DNA of 64,000 nucleotides from Paenibacillaceae bacterium (GTDB taxonomy: Bacteria; Bacillota; Bacilli; Paenibacillales; NBRC-103111): NCBI GenBank assembly GCA_029256185.1, contig JAQSYI010000025.1, forward strand, positions 1-64,000, read 5' to 3'. The notes below the pieces were generated by a model. The model saw nothing but the letters and a program-made list of their open reading frames with translations. It was not told the DNA's origin and made no database searches. Every line of letters starts with the position of its first letter. Positions within the stretch are counted from its first letter, which is position 1. A program made the position numbers and the translations under genes. Below, one piece after another: positions 7,887 to 17,274 of this stretch.

Positions 7887-9485
7887 CTACTTGCCTGTTT
7901 GCGCCTTGTAATTCTTCACATTTTCATCAAGAACCGCTTGTCCGCCAGCCGTCATATATTCTTTGACCTGATTGTCATAAAGGCTGTCAAACTCGGCGGG
8001 AGGAGCGGTGATCAGCCTCGCCATCATCTGATCCGTCTTCGTCTGAAGGGCTGCGCTGTTCTTGGCATAAGAGGCGTTGGGGATCGTGAAAGCAAAGCCG
8101 GTGCGGGTATCGGTCATTGCAATTTGGGCAGCTTTCTTGACATCGCTCTCATATCCGGGATAACCAAGCATTAGCTCAGCCAGATTCTTGGCATCGTCTC
8201 CAAGCTGGGGACCGCTAAACAGGAGGCAATAGTCGCCGTTAAAGGATGCCGATTGGAATTTATCACCTGTTAATGTAGAGGGAGCTACCGGCACAGGAAT
8301 GCCGTTTTGGAGGGTGTAGTCTTCCCCTTCCTTCCCGAACTGCATGAAGGCCGTAACCTTCGGGTCTGCCATCCAATTCAGGTATTTAACAACGAGATCG
8401 GCGTTTTTGCTGGCCTTGGGCACCATGAGGTACATCCCGTTTGCCGGATACTCGATTTTCGAGTATTTGCCTTGCGAGTTCTTGAAGGTATCCACCGGCA
8501 CCAGCTCAGCGCCAGGCACATTCTTTTTCAGCGTCGAATAGATGCCGGGAGAGGCTCTGTAGATATAGTCCCAGTTGGCCGCAAACGCTCCGGCCTTGCC
8601 GCTGGAAACCTCGGCGACCGCCTGGCTGCCCGTTTTGTCAATGGCGGCATCCTTGCTGAGCAGACCTTCATTATACATCTTATTCATAAGCTTCATATAG
8701 CTTTTGTATTCAGGGACTGCCCAGGTCATAATCCATGGGTTGGAATTGGACACTCTCGCCAATTCGGCTTCAGCCATAGGGGCGTAAAAAGACTCGTCCA
8801 GGTTGAACGTCCCGGTCCCAGAGCCGCTGCTGGCCGAATATGCCATGGGGACGACGCCGTCCACCTTGCCGGGGTTCTTGTCACGGAAGGCCACAAGAGC
8901 CTGGTAAAACTCATCACGGGTAGTCGGCAGCGGCAATCCCAGCTTGTCGAGCCAGTCCTTACGGATCCACAGCATCGTGGTTTGGCGCATGGTCCGTTTG
9001 GAAGGAATCGCATATTGCTTGTTGCCAAACTTACCATATTTCAGCACATCCGGGCCAAGCTCTTTGGTCAGATTGGGCCCGTACTTGTCAATATAATCAT
9101 CCAGTTCAGCCAAGCCGCCCTGCTGGGCATAATTGTACACTACGCCGGAGTCATAGGTGAAGCTCAGGTCCGGAGCCTCATTCGCTGCCATGAGCACGTT
9201 TAATTTATCCACTTCCTGGGTTCTCGGAACCGAAACGTATTTAACCGTCACATTATTTTCCTTGCCGAAGTTCTCGTTGACATACCGGGTCCAATAGTTG
9301 TTATCAAGCGGCGGCTGCCCCGATTTTCCCCTGTCGAATACTTCCACCGTCAGTGTGCGTGGAGGCTCTGAGTTGCTGGGTGAGGCACCGGCGGCTGGCT
9401 CCTCCTTCGCGCAGCCTGACAACCCTCCTGAGCAAATGGCCGCAGCAAGAATCATCCCCGTAAATTTGTTCATTCTTTTTCTCAA
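7887..9485 (-). CDS. Extracellular solute-binding lipoprotein, CUT1 (LplA-type)
   Basis: A 532-residue sugar-binding lipoprotein of an ABC importer. The signal peptide ends in the lipobox LSGC (Cys about 25) followed by a flexible Ser/Pro/Ala linker. The rest is the large two-lobed fold typical of Paenibacillus oligosaccharide-binding proteins (SFTYDSGVVYNYAQQGG and KYLNWMADPK motifs). Starts are possible at GTG 9494, TTG 9485 and an in-frame ATG three codons further on. TTG 9485 best fits the spacing from AAAGGGAG. It lies downstream of its two permeases in one minus-strand operon. Confidence 0.88.
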   Translation of the reverse strand: MRKRMNKFTGMILAAAICSGGLSGCAKEEPAAGASPSNSEPPRTLTVEVFDRGKSGQPPLDNNYWTRYVNENFGKENNVTVKYVSVPRTQEVDKLNVLMAANEAPDLSFTYDSGVVYNYAQQGGLAELDDYIDKYGPNLTKELGPDVLKYGKFGNKQYAIPSKRTMRQTTMLWIRKDWLDKLGLPLPTTRDEFYQALVAFRDKNPGKVDGVVPMAYSASSGSGTGTFNLDESFYAPMAEAELARVSNSNPWIMTWAVPEYKSYMKLMNKMYNEGLLSKDAAIDKTGSQAVAEVSSGKAGAFAANWDYIYRASPGIYSTLKKNVPGAELVPVDTFKNSQGKYSKIEYPANGMYLMVPKASKNADLVVKYLNWMADPKVTAFMQFGKEGEDYTLQNGIPVPVAPSTLTGDKFQSASFNGDYCLLFSGPQLGDDAKNLAELMLGYPGYESDVKKAAQIAMTDTRTGFAFTIPNASYAKNSAALQTKTDQMMARLITAPPAEFDSLYDNQVKEYMTAGGQAVLDENVKNYKAQTGK

Positions 9486-9547
9486 AATAAACACGCTCCC
9501 TTTTTAATTTATGTGAATGTGAAAGTATGATTTTCACAATCTCATCT

Positions 9548-10420
9548 TCATCCCTTGACAGCCCCGAGCATGACACCGGAAACGAAATATTTCTGCAGCC
9601 AAGGATATACCACCAAGATGGGCACTGTCGCAAATACGACGCTTGCGGCCTTCAGGCTCTCAGGCGGGATGCTGGACCCGATGGCGCCTTCGGCTTGTAT
9701 ATCAAGCTGCTGGCTGTTGCTGATGATTTGGTATAGCTTGAGTTGAATCGGGTACAGCCTCGGACTGGTGATATAGAATAGCGCATCCATAAATGTATTC
9801 CATCTGCTAACCGCATAAAAGAGACTCAGGGTAGCGATTGCCGGCAAGGACAGGGGAAGAATGATCCGGATCAGAATCCTTAGCTCATTGCAGCCGTCGA
9901 TAGCGGCAGCTTCGGCAAGGCTCTCCGGCAGGGACTGGAAGAACGATTTTAGAATAATCATGTTATATACACTCATGAGTCCGGGCAAAAGCAAGCTCGA
10001 GGTCGTATTCAGCAGATTCAGATCCTTTACCAGAATGTAATCGGGAATAATGCCGCCGCTGAAATACATCGTCACCATCATAATCAGCAGAAAGAAGCTT
10101 CTTCCCTTCAAGTTTTGTTTGGTAAGCGGATAGGCGGCAAGAATCGTGACTATCATCGCCAAGATCGTGTATACCACCGTTAATACAATACTGTATCCCA
10201 GAGAATACAGCATGGCGGAATCCCTGAGAACCGTCTGATACGTATCAATGGTCCATTCAACCGGAAAAACCGTAACCTGTTGAGAGATGACCGCCGAATT
10301 GGAGCTGAGAGACAGGGCAATGATATTTAGGAAAGGAACGACACATGCAACGATCAGGAGGATCACGGACAGATAAATGATCGAATCGAATATTTTGTTG
10401 GAAACGCTGTTTCTATGCAA
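9548..10420 (-). CDS. Carbohydrate ABC transporter permease (LplC/YtcP-type)
   Basis: A 290-residue inner-membrane permease of the CUT1 family, with six predicted membrane helices. The cytoplasmic EAA loop that contacts the ATPase reads EAAAIDGCNELRILIRIILP (about 190-209). It pairs with the permease gene 12 bp upstream and the binding protein downstream. No ATPase gene is present in the operon; in Bacillus such orphan importers use the shared MsmX ATPase, and I infer the same here. Confidence 0.9.
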   Translation of the reverse strand: MHRNSVSNKIFDSIIYLSVILLIVACVVPFLNIIALSLSSNSAVISQQVTVFPVEWTIDTYQTVLRDSAMLYSLGYSIVLTVVYTILAMIVTILAAYPLTKQNLKGRSFFLLIMMVTMYFSGGIIPDYILVKDLNLLNTTSSLLLPGLMSVYNMIILKSFFQSLPESLAEAAAIDGCNELRILIRIILPLSLPAIATLSLFYAVSRWNTFMDALFYITSPRLYPIQLKLYQIISNSQQLDIQAEGAIGSSIPPESLKAASVVFATVPILVVYPWLQKYFVSGVMLGAVKG

Positions 10421-10432
10421 GAAAATTCCTCC

Positions 10433-11422
10433 CTACCATATCCCTTGTTCTCCAAATTTCTTGGTCAGGAAGTTGGCCCCTAACACAAATATTAAGCATA
10501 CCACTGATTGAAACAGGCCAACAGCAGCGCCGACGGAGAAGTTCCCGGATGCGATCCCGATTCTGTACACATAAGTGCTGATAACATCGGAGAAATCCAT
10601 AACCAAGCTGTTGCCCAGAATATAGGGCCGGTCAAAACTGATGGCCATTATTTTACCCAACTGCAGAATCAACAGGACAAATATGGTCGGCTTCATTCCA
10701 GGCAAGGTGACATGCCAGATTTTGCGCAGACGGCCGGCTCCATCCACATCCACCGCTTCATACAATTCCCGGTCTATACTGGTGATGGCTGCCAGATACA
10801 GAATAGTCCCCCAGCCCATACTTTGCCACACGCCAATAACGGTATATACGGCAAGCCAATGCCATTTGTCGGAGAGGAAGGGGACTGCGCTGCCGCCCAG
10901 AGCCTCGATGACATGATTGATCATGCCTTTTGAGGCGAACAGTTGGGTGGCGATGCCCCCGATAATGACCCAGGAAAGGAAATGCGGCAGATACAAAAGC
11001 GTTTGGCTCAACTTTTTGAATCTGACCGATTGGAGCTCATTTAGCATAATGGCCAGAATAACCGGGGCGGGAAAGCTTACGACCAGCTCAAGAAAATTCA
11101 GCAGCAGCGTGTTCCTTACTGCCAGATAGAAGTCATTCATTTTAAAGATTTGGATGAAGGTTGCGAAATTATTCCATGGGCTCTTCGTAATCCCCTGGAA
11201 GATGTTATAGTCCTGAAACGCAATTGCGACTCCGTACATGGAACCATATTTAAATACCAAAATATAAGCTGTAGGCACAAGCAGCATCAGATAGAGAATC
11301 ATATCTTTTTTGATGCGGTAAAAAAATCCCTTCCTGATGACGGGAGCGCTGTCATGTTGCGGTTTACATACCTCCTCTGAATCCGCATGATTGTAAGTCA
11401 ATTGATTGCCCATAAATTGCAT
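10433..11422 (-). CDS. Carbohydrate ABC transporter permease (LplB-type)
   Basis: A 329-residue permease and first gene of the transport operon. The N-terminal 40 residues are polar and cytoplasmic, then six helices follow, starting at ILYLMLLVPTAYILVF. The EAA loop is YEAVDVDGAGRLRKIWHVTLP (about 245-265). GGGAG lies 3 nt before the ATG at 11422 and 12 nt before a second in-frame ATG at 11413, so the exact start is open. It forms the membrane channel with the following permease. Confidence 0.9.
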   Translation of the reverse strand: MQFMGNQLTYNHADSEEVCKPQHDSAPVIRKGFFYRIKKDMILYLMLLVPTAYILVFKYGSMYGVAIAFQDYNIFQGITKSPWNNFATFIQIFKMNDFYLAVRNTLLLNFLELVVSFPAPVILAIMLNELQSVRFKKLSQTLLYLPHFLSWVIIGGIATQLFASKGMINHVIEALGGSAVPFLSDKWHWLAVYTVIGVWQSMGWGTILYLAAITSIDRELYEAVDVDGAGRLRKIWHVTLPGMKPTIFVLLILQLGKIMAISFDRPYILGNSLVMDFSDVISTYVYRIGIASGNFSVGAAVGLFQSVVCLIFVLGANFLTKKFGEQGIW

Positions 11423-11473
11423 CCACTCCCAAGGTTGCTTCTTTTTTTGTGCCGATTGTCCTTTGCAAGTTTG

Positions 11474-11502
11474 ATTTTATTCGTCCCCCGGCCCTTTGAC
11501 AA
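11474..11502 (-). promoter_or_regulatory. Sigma-A-type promoter of the transport operon
   Basis: On the minus strand, TTGTCA and TAAAAT are separated by exactly 17 bases, about 50 bp before the first permease. It lies between the terminator of the beta-helix gene and the operon, so the transporter appears to have its own transcription start. Confidence 0.6.
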
Positions 11503-11604
11503 CGGTTACATTTAGTTATTTGCACTTACTTTTGATCATTATGGGCGACAGGAAGCATGTATAAGCAAATATAATGGCATGGGATTAAAAATGAGTGGTT
11601 GAAA

Positions 11605-11640
11605 CGAAAAACAACGGCGGGAATGTGATCCGCCGTTGTT
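11605..11640 (-). terminator. Intrinsic terminator of the beta-helix gene
   Basis: An 11-bp stem, AACAACGGCGG/CCGCCGTTGTT, with a 9-nt loop lies 15 bp past the stop. On the minus strand it is followed by TTTTTCG. This separates the big secreted protein from the transporter operon. Confidence 0.85.
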
Positions 11641-11654
11641 CTTCATTTGCTTCG

Positions 11655-14600
11655 TTATGGCTGCAGAGCTTCAATGGACAGGTTATTGTAATAATAGTCG
11701 GCCGTCGCAGAATTCCATAGAACATATTCCACTTTGGACAAATTTATGGCATCCGCCTTCTGCATCGATTGCCCGGCAAGGAACCAGCTCCTGTTGGCTC
11801 CGCCCAATTCACTAACGGTGATATCCGCAAGATGCGTGTCATAATCCAGAATTACGGTTACGGAGTACCACATGTCTGCTTGCAGCGCGGAGGATGGAAC
11901 AATAATCCGGTTGCTGGCGAAAACGGCATGGATGGCGGTATCCATGACAATCGTAGCACTTGTTTTGTTGTTTGTATCCCGTAAATTGATGAAGCTTTGC
12001 TGGTTTCCCGCCAGAGCGGGGGACAGCATCAGATACGTAAGCTTTACCCTGCCGCTCATTCCTGCCGGGGAATATACCTTTGACAAGGTGGGAGGGCCGG
12101 AATCATTAGTATTGGTTTTGAATAGATGCAGACTCTTATCCGCCGCTGCAGGGAAGGAGGCGATGCTGAAATAGCTGTTGTCCGCCGCCGCAGCCTGGTA
12201 GCCGTTGGCTCCAACCACAGTTCCATCCGCATAGCTGTCGAAGTCCTCATCAATGGCGCCAGGTCCAGGCAGTGCAACGGCAAGTGCCTTGGGCGGGGCA
12301 GAGGCTGTGATGATAGCCTGATCCATGTTGGTAAAACTCGCGTTGGATAAAGCGATTTGCGCGGAACCCGCATTTCCCTTGGGCTTGAACGTAACTGTAA
12401 AAATTTTACGGGCACTGTTTCCCTCCAACTGCAGGCCGCCTGGATAAGTGAGACTCACAATCCCCGTTAACGATGTGTCAGCGGCGACCTGTCCTTGCTG
12501 CAAAGGGGCGGCTGCCTCCACAAAGTCGAAGCTGGCGCTGTCATAAGCGATTGTTGCGCTTTGCAAATTCAGACTGCCGTTTGAGGTTGCGGTACCTGTC
12601 AGCGTAAAGCTATGCCCGATGCGCACATCGCCAGCTCCCGACAATGTGACACTTGGACTTCCCACAGGCTCTACAGATAAATTGTTATAGTAGCAGTCGG
12701 CGCTTCTGGTGTTCCAGACTACGTATTCCATGCGGCTGAAGTTGGATGCGGCAGGGTTCTGCATGCTTTGTGCCGCAAGTGCGAATGTCCGTTGTTCTCC
12801 CGATAGCTCCTTTGCGGCAATCTCCACGGTATGAGCGTCAAAATCCAGTTGAAGCGTGATGAGGTACCACATGCCTGCCTGCAGATTACCGGGCACAACA
12901 AGGGACTGGTCCGCGGCAAGCTTCACATGGATAGAGGAATCGGCAATCACTGTGGCGATCACTCTGTTGGCGTTGTCCCTGATATTGATAAAGGTTTGCG
13001 CAGTATCGTCCAGACTGGGCGTCATCCATTGATAAGAGAGCGCAACCTTGCCGCCTATCCCGCCGGGGCTGTACATTTTCGTGAGTGTGGACGGTACGGC
13101 ATCGGCTGTTCCCGCTTTAACAATATGCAGACTTTTATCAGCAGCGGTCGGGGACGGAGCAACCACAAAATAAGTTGAATTGGAGCCTGCTGTGTCGAGG
13201 TAGTCTCCTGTTCCCGCGAGCGGTCCATTGGCATAGCTGTCAAAGCTTTCGTATACCGCGCCTATCACTGGCGTATAGATGACCACATTCTTTTGAACAG
13301 CCGGGGCAGTCACAGGGGCTCCGGTTGCATCGGTCAGTGACAGGTCTGACAGAGCAATCTGTGCTGCTCCGGACTCCTGTTTGGAGCGGAAGGCAGCTGC
13401 AAACAGCTTCATTTCATCAAAACCGGACAGGCTGGGCGCCTGGCCGCCGGAATCCGTGAATGACAGAATGACGCTTCCCGGCACAGATGCATCGGCTTGC
13501 GTCTGGATGCCCGGGAGCATGGAGGAGACGGCCGCAAAGTCCAGCCTGCTGCTGTCATACGTCAAGGTCGCAGTATGGAGCGCAAGATGCCTGTTCGGTG
13601 CGAGGCTTCCGGTCAAGGTGAAATTTTCACCCCGGTAAGCTTTGTCCACCCCGGTCAGTGCCCCCGCGGGTGCCTCGGGAGGAGGATATACGTCCTCGCC
13701 CGGCAGCCCCAGGTGCGTTTCTCCCAGCAAGATGCTGCCCGATCTTGCATACAGACCCCAATAGCCGTCCGAAGCAATTCTTTGCGCATCCGTATCCAAA
13801 TAACTGAACACATTCTGCCCATCCACATACAGCACAATCCGTACACCGTTTGCTTCATTGATTGCACCGGCTTGGACAAAATGGTTTTCATTGTAGCTTA
13901 ACGGAGAAGGGACTGAAGCGCCGACCACACTGCCCACACCGCTGATTTCACCATAAATCATGGAGCGCTGCCCGCCTGTAAACCGCTGCAGTTCCAGAAA
14001 GCCTGGCTTGAAGCAAATCATATACAGGCTATTATCGGCTGCAGTAAAATCCTTGTACGGATTTTGCACACGCAGCACGATAGAAGGCCATCCGCTGACA
14101 GCATTGATTTTCATATTCATGCTCAGCAGATCGTCGCCGAATGTCCTCGCCCGGTAGGTGGCAAATCCGTTTCCGGGCGTATTTACTTCCAGCGTCCCCT
14201 CGCCCACAGCAGCCTTGGAGGTGGAGAGATTGAGATGCCAGCCCTTGGGCGAGCGGAGAGCCTCATTGATGGAATAGCTGGCGGCGCTGCGGTCAACCGT
14301 GTCTGTATATTCCAGTACATGTACAGTAACCGTGCGGCTGACCTGAACTCCGTTCAGCGAGGCGGTGACGGTCACTTGTGAATCACCCGCCGAGATAGTG
14401 GTCAGCAAACCGTTCACGACGCTGGCTGCTGAAGGGTTGCCGCTTGTGAACGACATGTTCAAATTGGGCAGCTTCTGGCCGTTCTGCGTAACCCCGCGTG
14501 CGATTAACTGCCGGGAGGAGCCAACGCCGAATGTGAGACTGTCGCCAAGGACGAATTTCTGGTTTTCCTGCGCATAGTAGAGCTCGATGCTTTGAAGCGC

Positions 14601-16787
14601 ATCATCCACATAAACCGGAATAACCTTCTTGGTCAGAGCTCCGGAATAATAAACGTAAACGGCAATCTCGGCGCTGCCAGAGGAGATGGCGGTTATGTGC
14701 CCATCCTCACTCACCAGGGCAACAGACGGCTCCGAGCTCTCATAATAGAATTGGGCCGATGAGATATCCTGGGGCTGATCACGGCCAGTTTGCGCGTGGA
14801 TATTCAATGCTGCCGCTTGCCCGGTCTGCAGATTGATGGAATTTGGCGCGACAAGCCTCTCGATCACGTCATGCTGCACATCCTGATACGCCGGCTCAAG
14901 CCCCGCATGAAGCAGGATTTGCTGCGCCGCCGCAGGCCAAGCGGCGTCTTGGTGCACATGCGTATCCGTTATGGGGTTGGGATCTGTGGAACCGTTCATA
15001 AAGCTGGCTGTGGTTGTATAATTGCCGTCAAAGATGTTGTTGCTTCCTTTGATATTGACGTATCCCCAATTGGGATTATAGATGTCGTCCCATATCAGAT
15101 TTTCGCTTAGGTCAATGACATTCTCCCGAACGCTCCAGTGATTGGTGGACTGATCCAGATAGACGGCTGCATAGCGGTTCATTTGATTTTTGATATAGTT
15201 GCCGGAAATCATGTTGGGATTGTCTGCGGTTCCCCCGGTAACCCCGAACGAATAGATGGCGCCGCCGTCAAAGATGCGCTGGCCCAGCAGATCGTGAATG
15301 AAATTATCTTCAATTCGTACATTCTTGGTAGCTGTTGTGGGCGCATATACACTTCCGAACAAGCAAATTCCCGAATAAGGGATATTAAAGATTTCGTTAT
15401 GTGAAATATTCATATCCTGAGGAAACCCGGCATCGATTGCCGCCGCTCCCATATACTCAACGGAAACATCGTGAATGTAGTTGTTCAGAACGTCATTGTT
15501 GCGCATCACAAGCCTTGGGTCCGCCGGGTTATAGATATCAGCCGAGGTTTTGGTGGATTCTCCAATATTCATGGCGCCGCCTGACAGGTCATAGAAGCGG
15601 CTTCCTGCAATGAGGCTGTCCTGAACGCCCTGGGACAGGTTGATCCCTGTGCTGCCAAGTCTTGTGAAGGTGCAGCGCATCCAGCCAAGGGAATTCGCCC
15701 GCTTCACCTCTACGGCGGCGGCAGGCATCACCATAGCTCCGCTGGCATCGGGAAAATTGTTCATGCCGTCTACCCAACCGCCGTTTGCAGTGGGTGCCAT
15801 CCATGTCGTATCGGCAAAGGTAATGCCTTCAAACCGGATGTGGTGCACGGGAGAATCCAGAGACGATCCCTGCAGGCGAACAAGAGTCTCAACCACCGGC
15901 GCCGTCACATCAGCTGTATCCATGGATTCGCCTGGGCGGGGCTTGTAGTAAATCTTATGGGTTGTATCATCCAAGTACCATTCGCCGGGTTCATCGATAA
16001 ATTCATAAGCGTTCTCCAGATACCACTGCACTAGACGGGTACGGTTCATCAGGCTGTTCCATAAAGGCTGCTGCAGGGAGATAACTGCCTTGCCATTTTG
16101 CTCTGTAATGGACTGCACGCTGATTCGCGGATTGGTCCAATCCGCCCGGAACACATATTGAAGCTGCGATTGATTGCCGATAGCGGCAAGACCGATATCG
16201 TCGCTGGTGAACCCGTCGGCGGTTTTTACCGAATTGGTCAGCTCCCCCGATGTCCTTGCTCTTGTGGCCCGGATGCCGTTGACAAACAACTGCCTGGTGG
16301 TTATACCGGAGGCATCTGCCTGATAAATATTTTTCTGCGGATCATGGATTGTCCAGCCAATGATCTGCTTCTTGCCGCTTATAACGGGGGTTTGGCCTTC
16401 CTGCGCCCGGTAAATGACCGAATAGCCGTTGGTGCCCGAATCATTTTCATTAAGATTCCATGTCTCTGTCTGGTTATAGGTACCGCCGGCCAGCCAGATC
16501 AGAATATCCCCTGTCATACTGGCATTGCCCTCACGCACTGCCGCCTGGGCCTTCTGCAGGGTTGCAAAAGGAGCCATGTCCGTGCCGGGATTATCATCGT
16601 TTCCGGTGGGGGACACATAGACGGCTGCTTGTACGGTGGCTCCGGCATTCCCTTCAAACGGTGCGTAGCCGGCAGTTGTCCCGTTATTCGCTCCTGCTGC
16701 TGCCGCCGTTGTGCAATCCGCAGCAACAAAGAGGAGCATGCCCAACGCCAAAACCCACGAAATATAGGTTATATCTATTTTTCGCAT
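11655..16787 (-). CDS. Giant secreted beta-helix protein with Ig-like and duplicated cohesin-like modules
   Basis: A 1710-residue exported protein. The ATG at 16787 has GAGGAGG 8 nt upstream, so I prefer it over an in-frame ATG ten codons earlier. Domains, approximately: signal peptide 1-30; right-handed parallel beta-helix 55-640, opening with VYVSPTGNDDNPGT as in pectate-lyase-like proteins; two bacterial Ig-like domains 645-826; a LamG/jelly-roll-like domain 832-1032. Then a cohesin-like domain (GENFTLTG...ATLTYDSSRLDF) plus a beta-sandwich (ESFDSYANG) at 1042-1369, and the same pair again (HSFTLTG, DEDFDSYADG) at 1377-1707. It probably binds or cuts a plant or microbial polysaccharide. 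No sortase or SLH anchor is seen. Confidence 0.8.
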   Translation of the reverse strand: MRKIDITYISWVLALGMLLFVAADCTTAAAAGANNGTTAGYAPFEGNAGATVQAAVYVSPTGNDDNPGTDMAPFATLQKAQAAVREGNASMTGDILIWLAGGTYNQTETWNLNENDSGTNGYSVIYRAQEGQTPVISGKKQIIGWTIHDPQKNIYQADASGITTRQLFVNGIRATRARTSGELTNSVKTADGFTSDDIGLAAIGNQSQLQYVFRADWTNPRISVQSITEQNGKAVISLQQPLWNSLMNRTRLVQWYLENAYEFIDEPGEWYLDDTTHKIYYKPRPGESMDTADVTAPVVETLVRLQGSSLDSPVHHIRFEGITFADTTWMAPTANGGWVDGMNNFPDASGAMVMPAAAVEVKRANSLGWMRCTFTRLGSTGINLSQGVQDSLIAGSRFYDLSGGAMNIGESTKTSADIYNPADPRLVMRNNDVLNNYIHDVSVEYMGAAAIDAGFPQDMNISHNEIFNIPYSGICLFGSVYAPTTATKNVRIEDNFIHDLLGQRIFDGGAIYSFGVTGGTADNPNMISGNYIKNQMNRYAAVYLDQSTNHWSVRENVIDLSENLIWDDIYNPNWGYVNIKGSNNIFDGNYTTTASFMNGSTDPNPITDTHVHQDAAWPAAAQQILLHAGLEPAYQDVQHDVIERLVAPNSINLQTGQAAALNIHAQTGRDQPQDISSAQFYYESSEPSVALVSEDGHITAISSGSAEIAVYVYYSGALTKKVIPVYVDDALQSIELYYAQENQKFVLGDSLTFGVGSSRQLIARGVTQNGQKLPNLNMSFTSGNPSAASVVNGLLTTISAGDSQVTVTASLNGVQVSRTVTVHVLEYTDTVDRSAASYSINEALRSPKGWHLNLSTSKAAVGEGTLEVNTPGNGFATYRARTFGDDLLSMNMKINAVSGWPSIVLRVQNPYKDFTAADNSLYMICFKPGFLELQRFTGGQRSMIYGEISGVGSVVGASVPSPLSYNENHFVQAGAINEANGVRIVLYVDGQNVFSYLDTDAQRIASDGYWGLYARSGSILLGETHLGLPGEDVYPPPEAPAGALTGVDKAYRGENFTLTGSLAPNRHLALHTATLTYDSSRLDFAAVSSMLPGIQTQADASVPGSVILSFTDSGGQAPSLSGFDEMKLFAAAFRSKQESGAAQIALSDLSLTDATGAPVTAPAVQKNVVIYTPVIGAVYESFDSYANGPLAGTGDYLDTAGSNSTYFVVAPSPTAADKSLHIVKAGTADAVPSTLTKMYSPGGIGGKVALSYQWMTPSLDDTAQTFINIRDNANRVIATVIADSSIHVKLAADQSLVVPGNLQAGMWYLITLQLDFDAHTVEIAAKELSGEQRTFALAAQSMQNPAASNFSRMEYVVWNTRSADCYYNNLSVEPVGSPSVTLSGAGDVRIGHSFTLTGTATSNGSLNLQSATIAYDSASFDFVEAAAPLQQGQVAADTSLTGIVSLTYPGGLQLEGNSARKIFTVTFKPKGNAGSAQIALSNASFTNMDQAIITASAPPKALAVALPGPGAIDEDFDSYADGTVVGANGYQAAAADNSYFSIASFPAAADKSLHLFKTNTNDSGPPTLSKVYSPAGMSGRVKLTYLMLSPALAGNQQSFINLRDTNNKTSATIVMDTAIHAVFASNRIIVPSSALQADMWYSVTVILDYDTHLADITVSELGGANRSWFLAGQSMQKADAINLSKVEYVLWNSATADYYYNNLSIEALQP

Positions 16788-16849
16788 ATCCCATTCCTCC
16801 TCATTATGAAATTTCAACGGATATTTCCAGCATTAACAAGCAAAACACT

Positions 16850-16864
16850 AGAAAACGCTTACAT
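16850..16864 (-). promoter_or_regulatory. CcpA operator (cre), exact consensus match
   Basis: On the minus strand the site reads ATGTAAGCGTTTTCT and fits WTGNAANCGNWNNCW at every position. It lies about 63 bp before the beta-helix start codon and about 50 bp downstream of the likely -10 box, where bound CcpA would block elongation. This suggests glucose repression of the secreted protein. Confidence 0.7.
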
Positions 16865-16918
16865 ATCATTCCTCCCCCGTCCGCTAAATGGTAATGGCTT
16901 CCTCTCCACCCATTTGAT

Positions 16919-16946
16919 TTTATAAGAGATGGTATGAATTTTTCAA
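16919..16946 (-). promoter_or_regulatory. Likely sigma-A promoter of the beta-helix gene
   Basis: On the minus strand TTGAAA is followed after 16 bases by TATAAA (TATAAAAT). It lies about 130 bp before the start codon, upstream of the cre site. Confidence 0.5.
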
Positions 16947-17089
16947 TTATGACATTTGTTCATTGGCCTCGCTTTTGCTCATTTGATAAAAATAGGGCTT
17001 GAATGGGATGAAATAATTAGCCCTTTGCGGCGGTCTGTTTTATCGCACAATTCCGTCTATTTTTATTTTTTCTCACAAGGAGGCTGCAG

Positions 17090-17194
17090 ATAAAAAAGCT
17101 CATTCATAACCTGACACGAGCTGTGAGAGAAGTCATAGAGGAACAGGGTGATAAAAAATATAATCGGCTTGATAAAATAATTTTCTCAATTTAA
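17090..17194 (+). CDS. Possible small protein with an ATA start (34 aa), Spo0E-like in character
   Basis: A near-ideal ribosome site (ACAAGGAGG) stands 6 nt before an ATA codon. The frame that follows runs 34 codons to TAA, giving IKKLIHNLTRAVREVIEEQG and then DKKYNRLDKIIFSI. The composition is a charged amphipathic helix followed by an LDKII motif. This loosely recalls the short Spo0E-like phosphatases, whose hallmark is SQxLD, but that SQ is absent and the spacing is short. ATA is a very rare start codon, and no alternative start at a good distance exists. It may be a real gene, a leader peptide or chance. Confidence 0.28.
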   Translation: MKKLIHNLTRAVREVIEEQGDKKYNRLDKIIFSI

Positions 17195-17274
17195 AGACCC
17201 AACAAACCGAACAAAAAGGGGATTCTATCATGTACACACGCAACCGGATTATGTCATTCTCACAGGAGGTCCTG

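Noticed and set aside
16098..16925. Long plus-strand frame (275 codons) antisense to the beta-helix gene
   Set aside because: A shadow of the GC-rich coding frame on the other strand, without a ribosome site or protein-like motifs.
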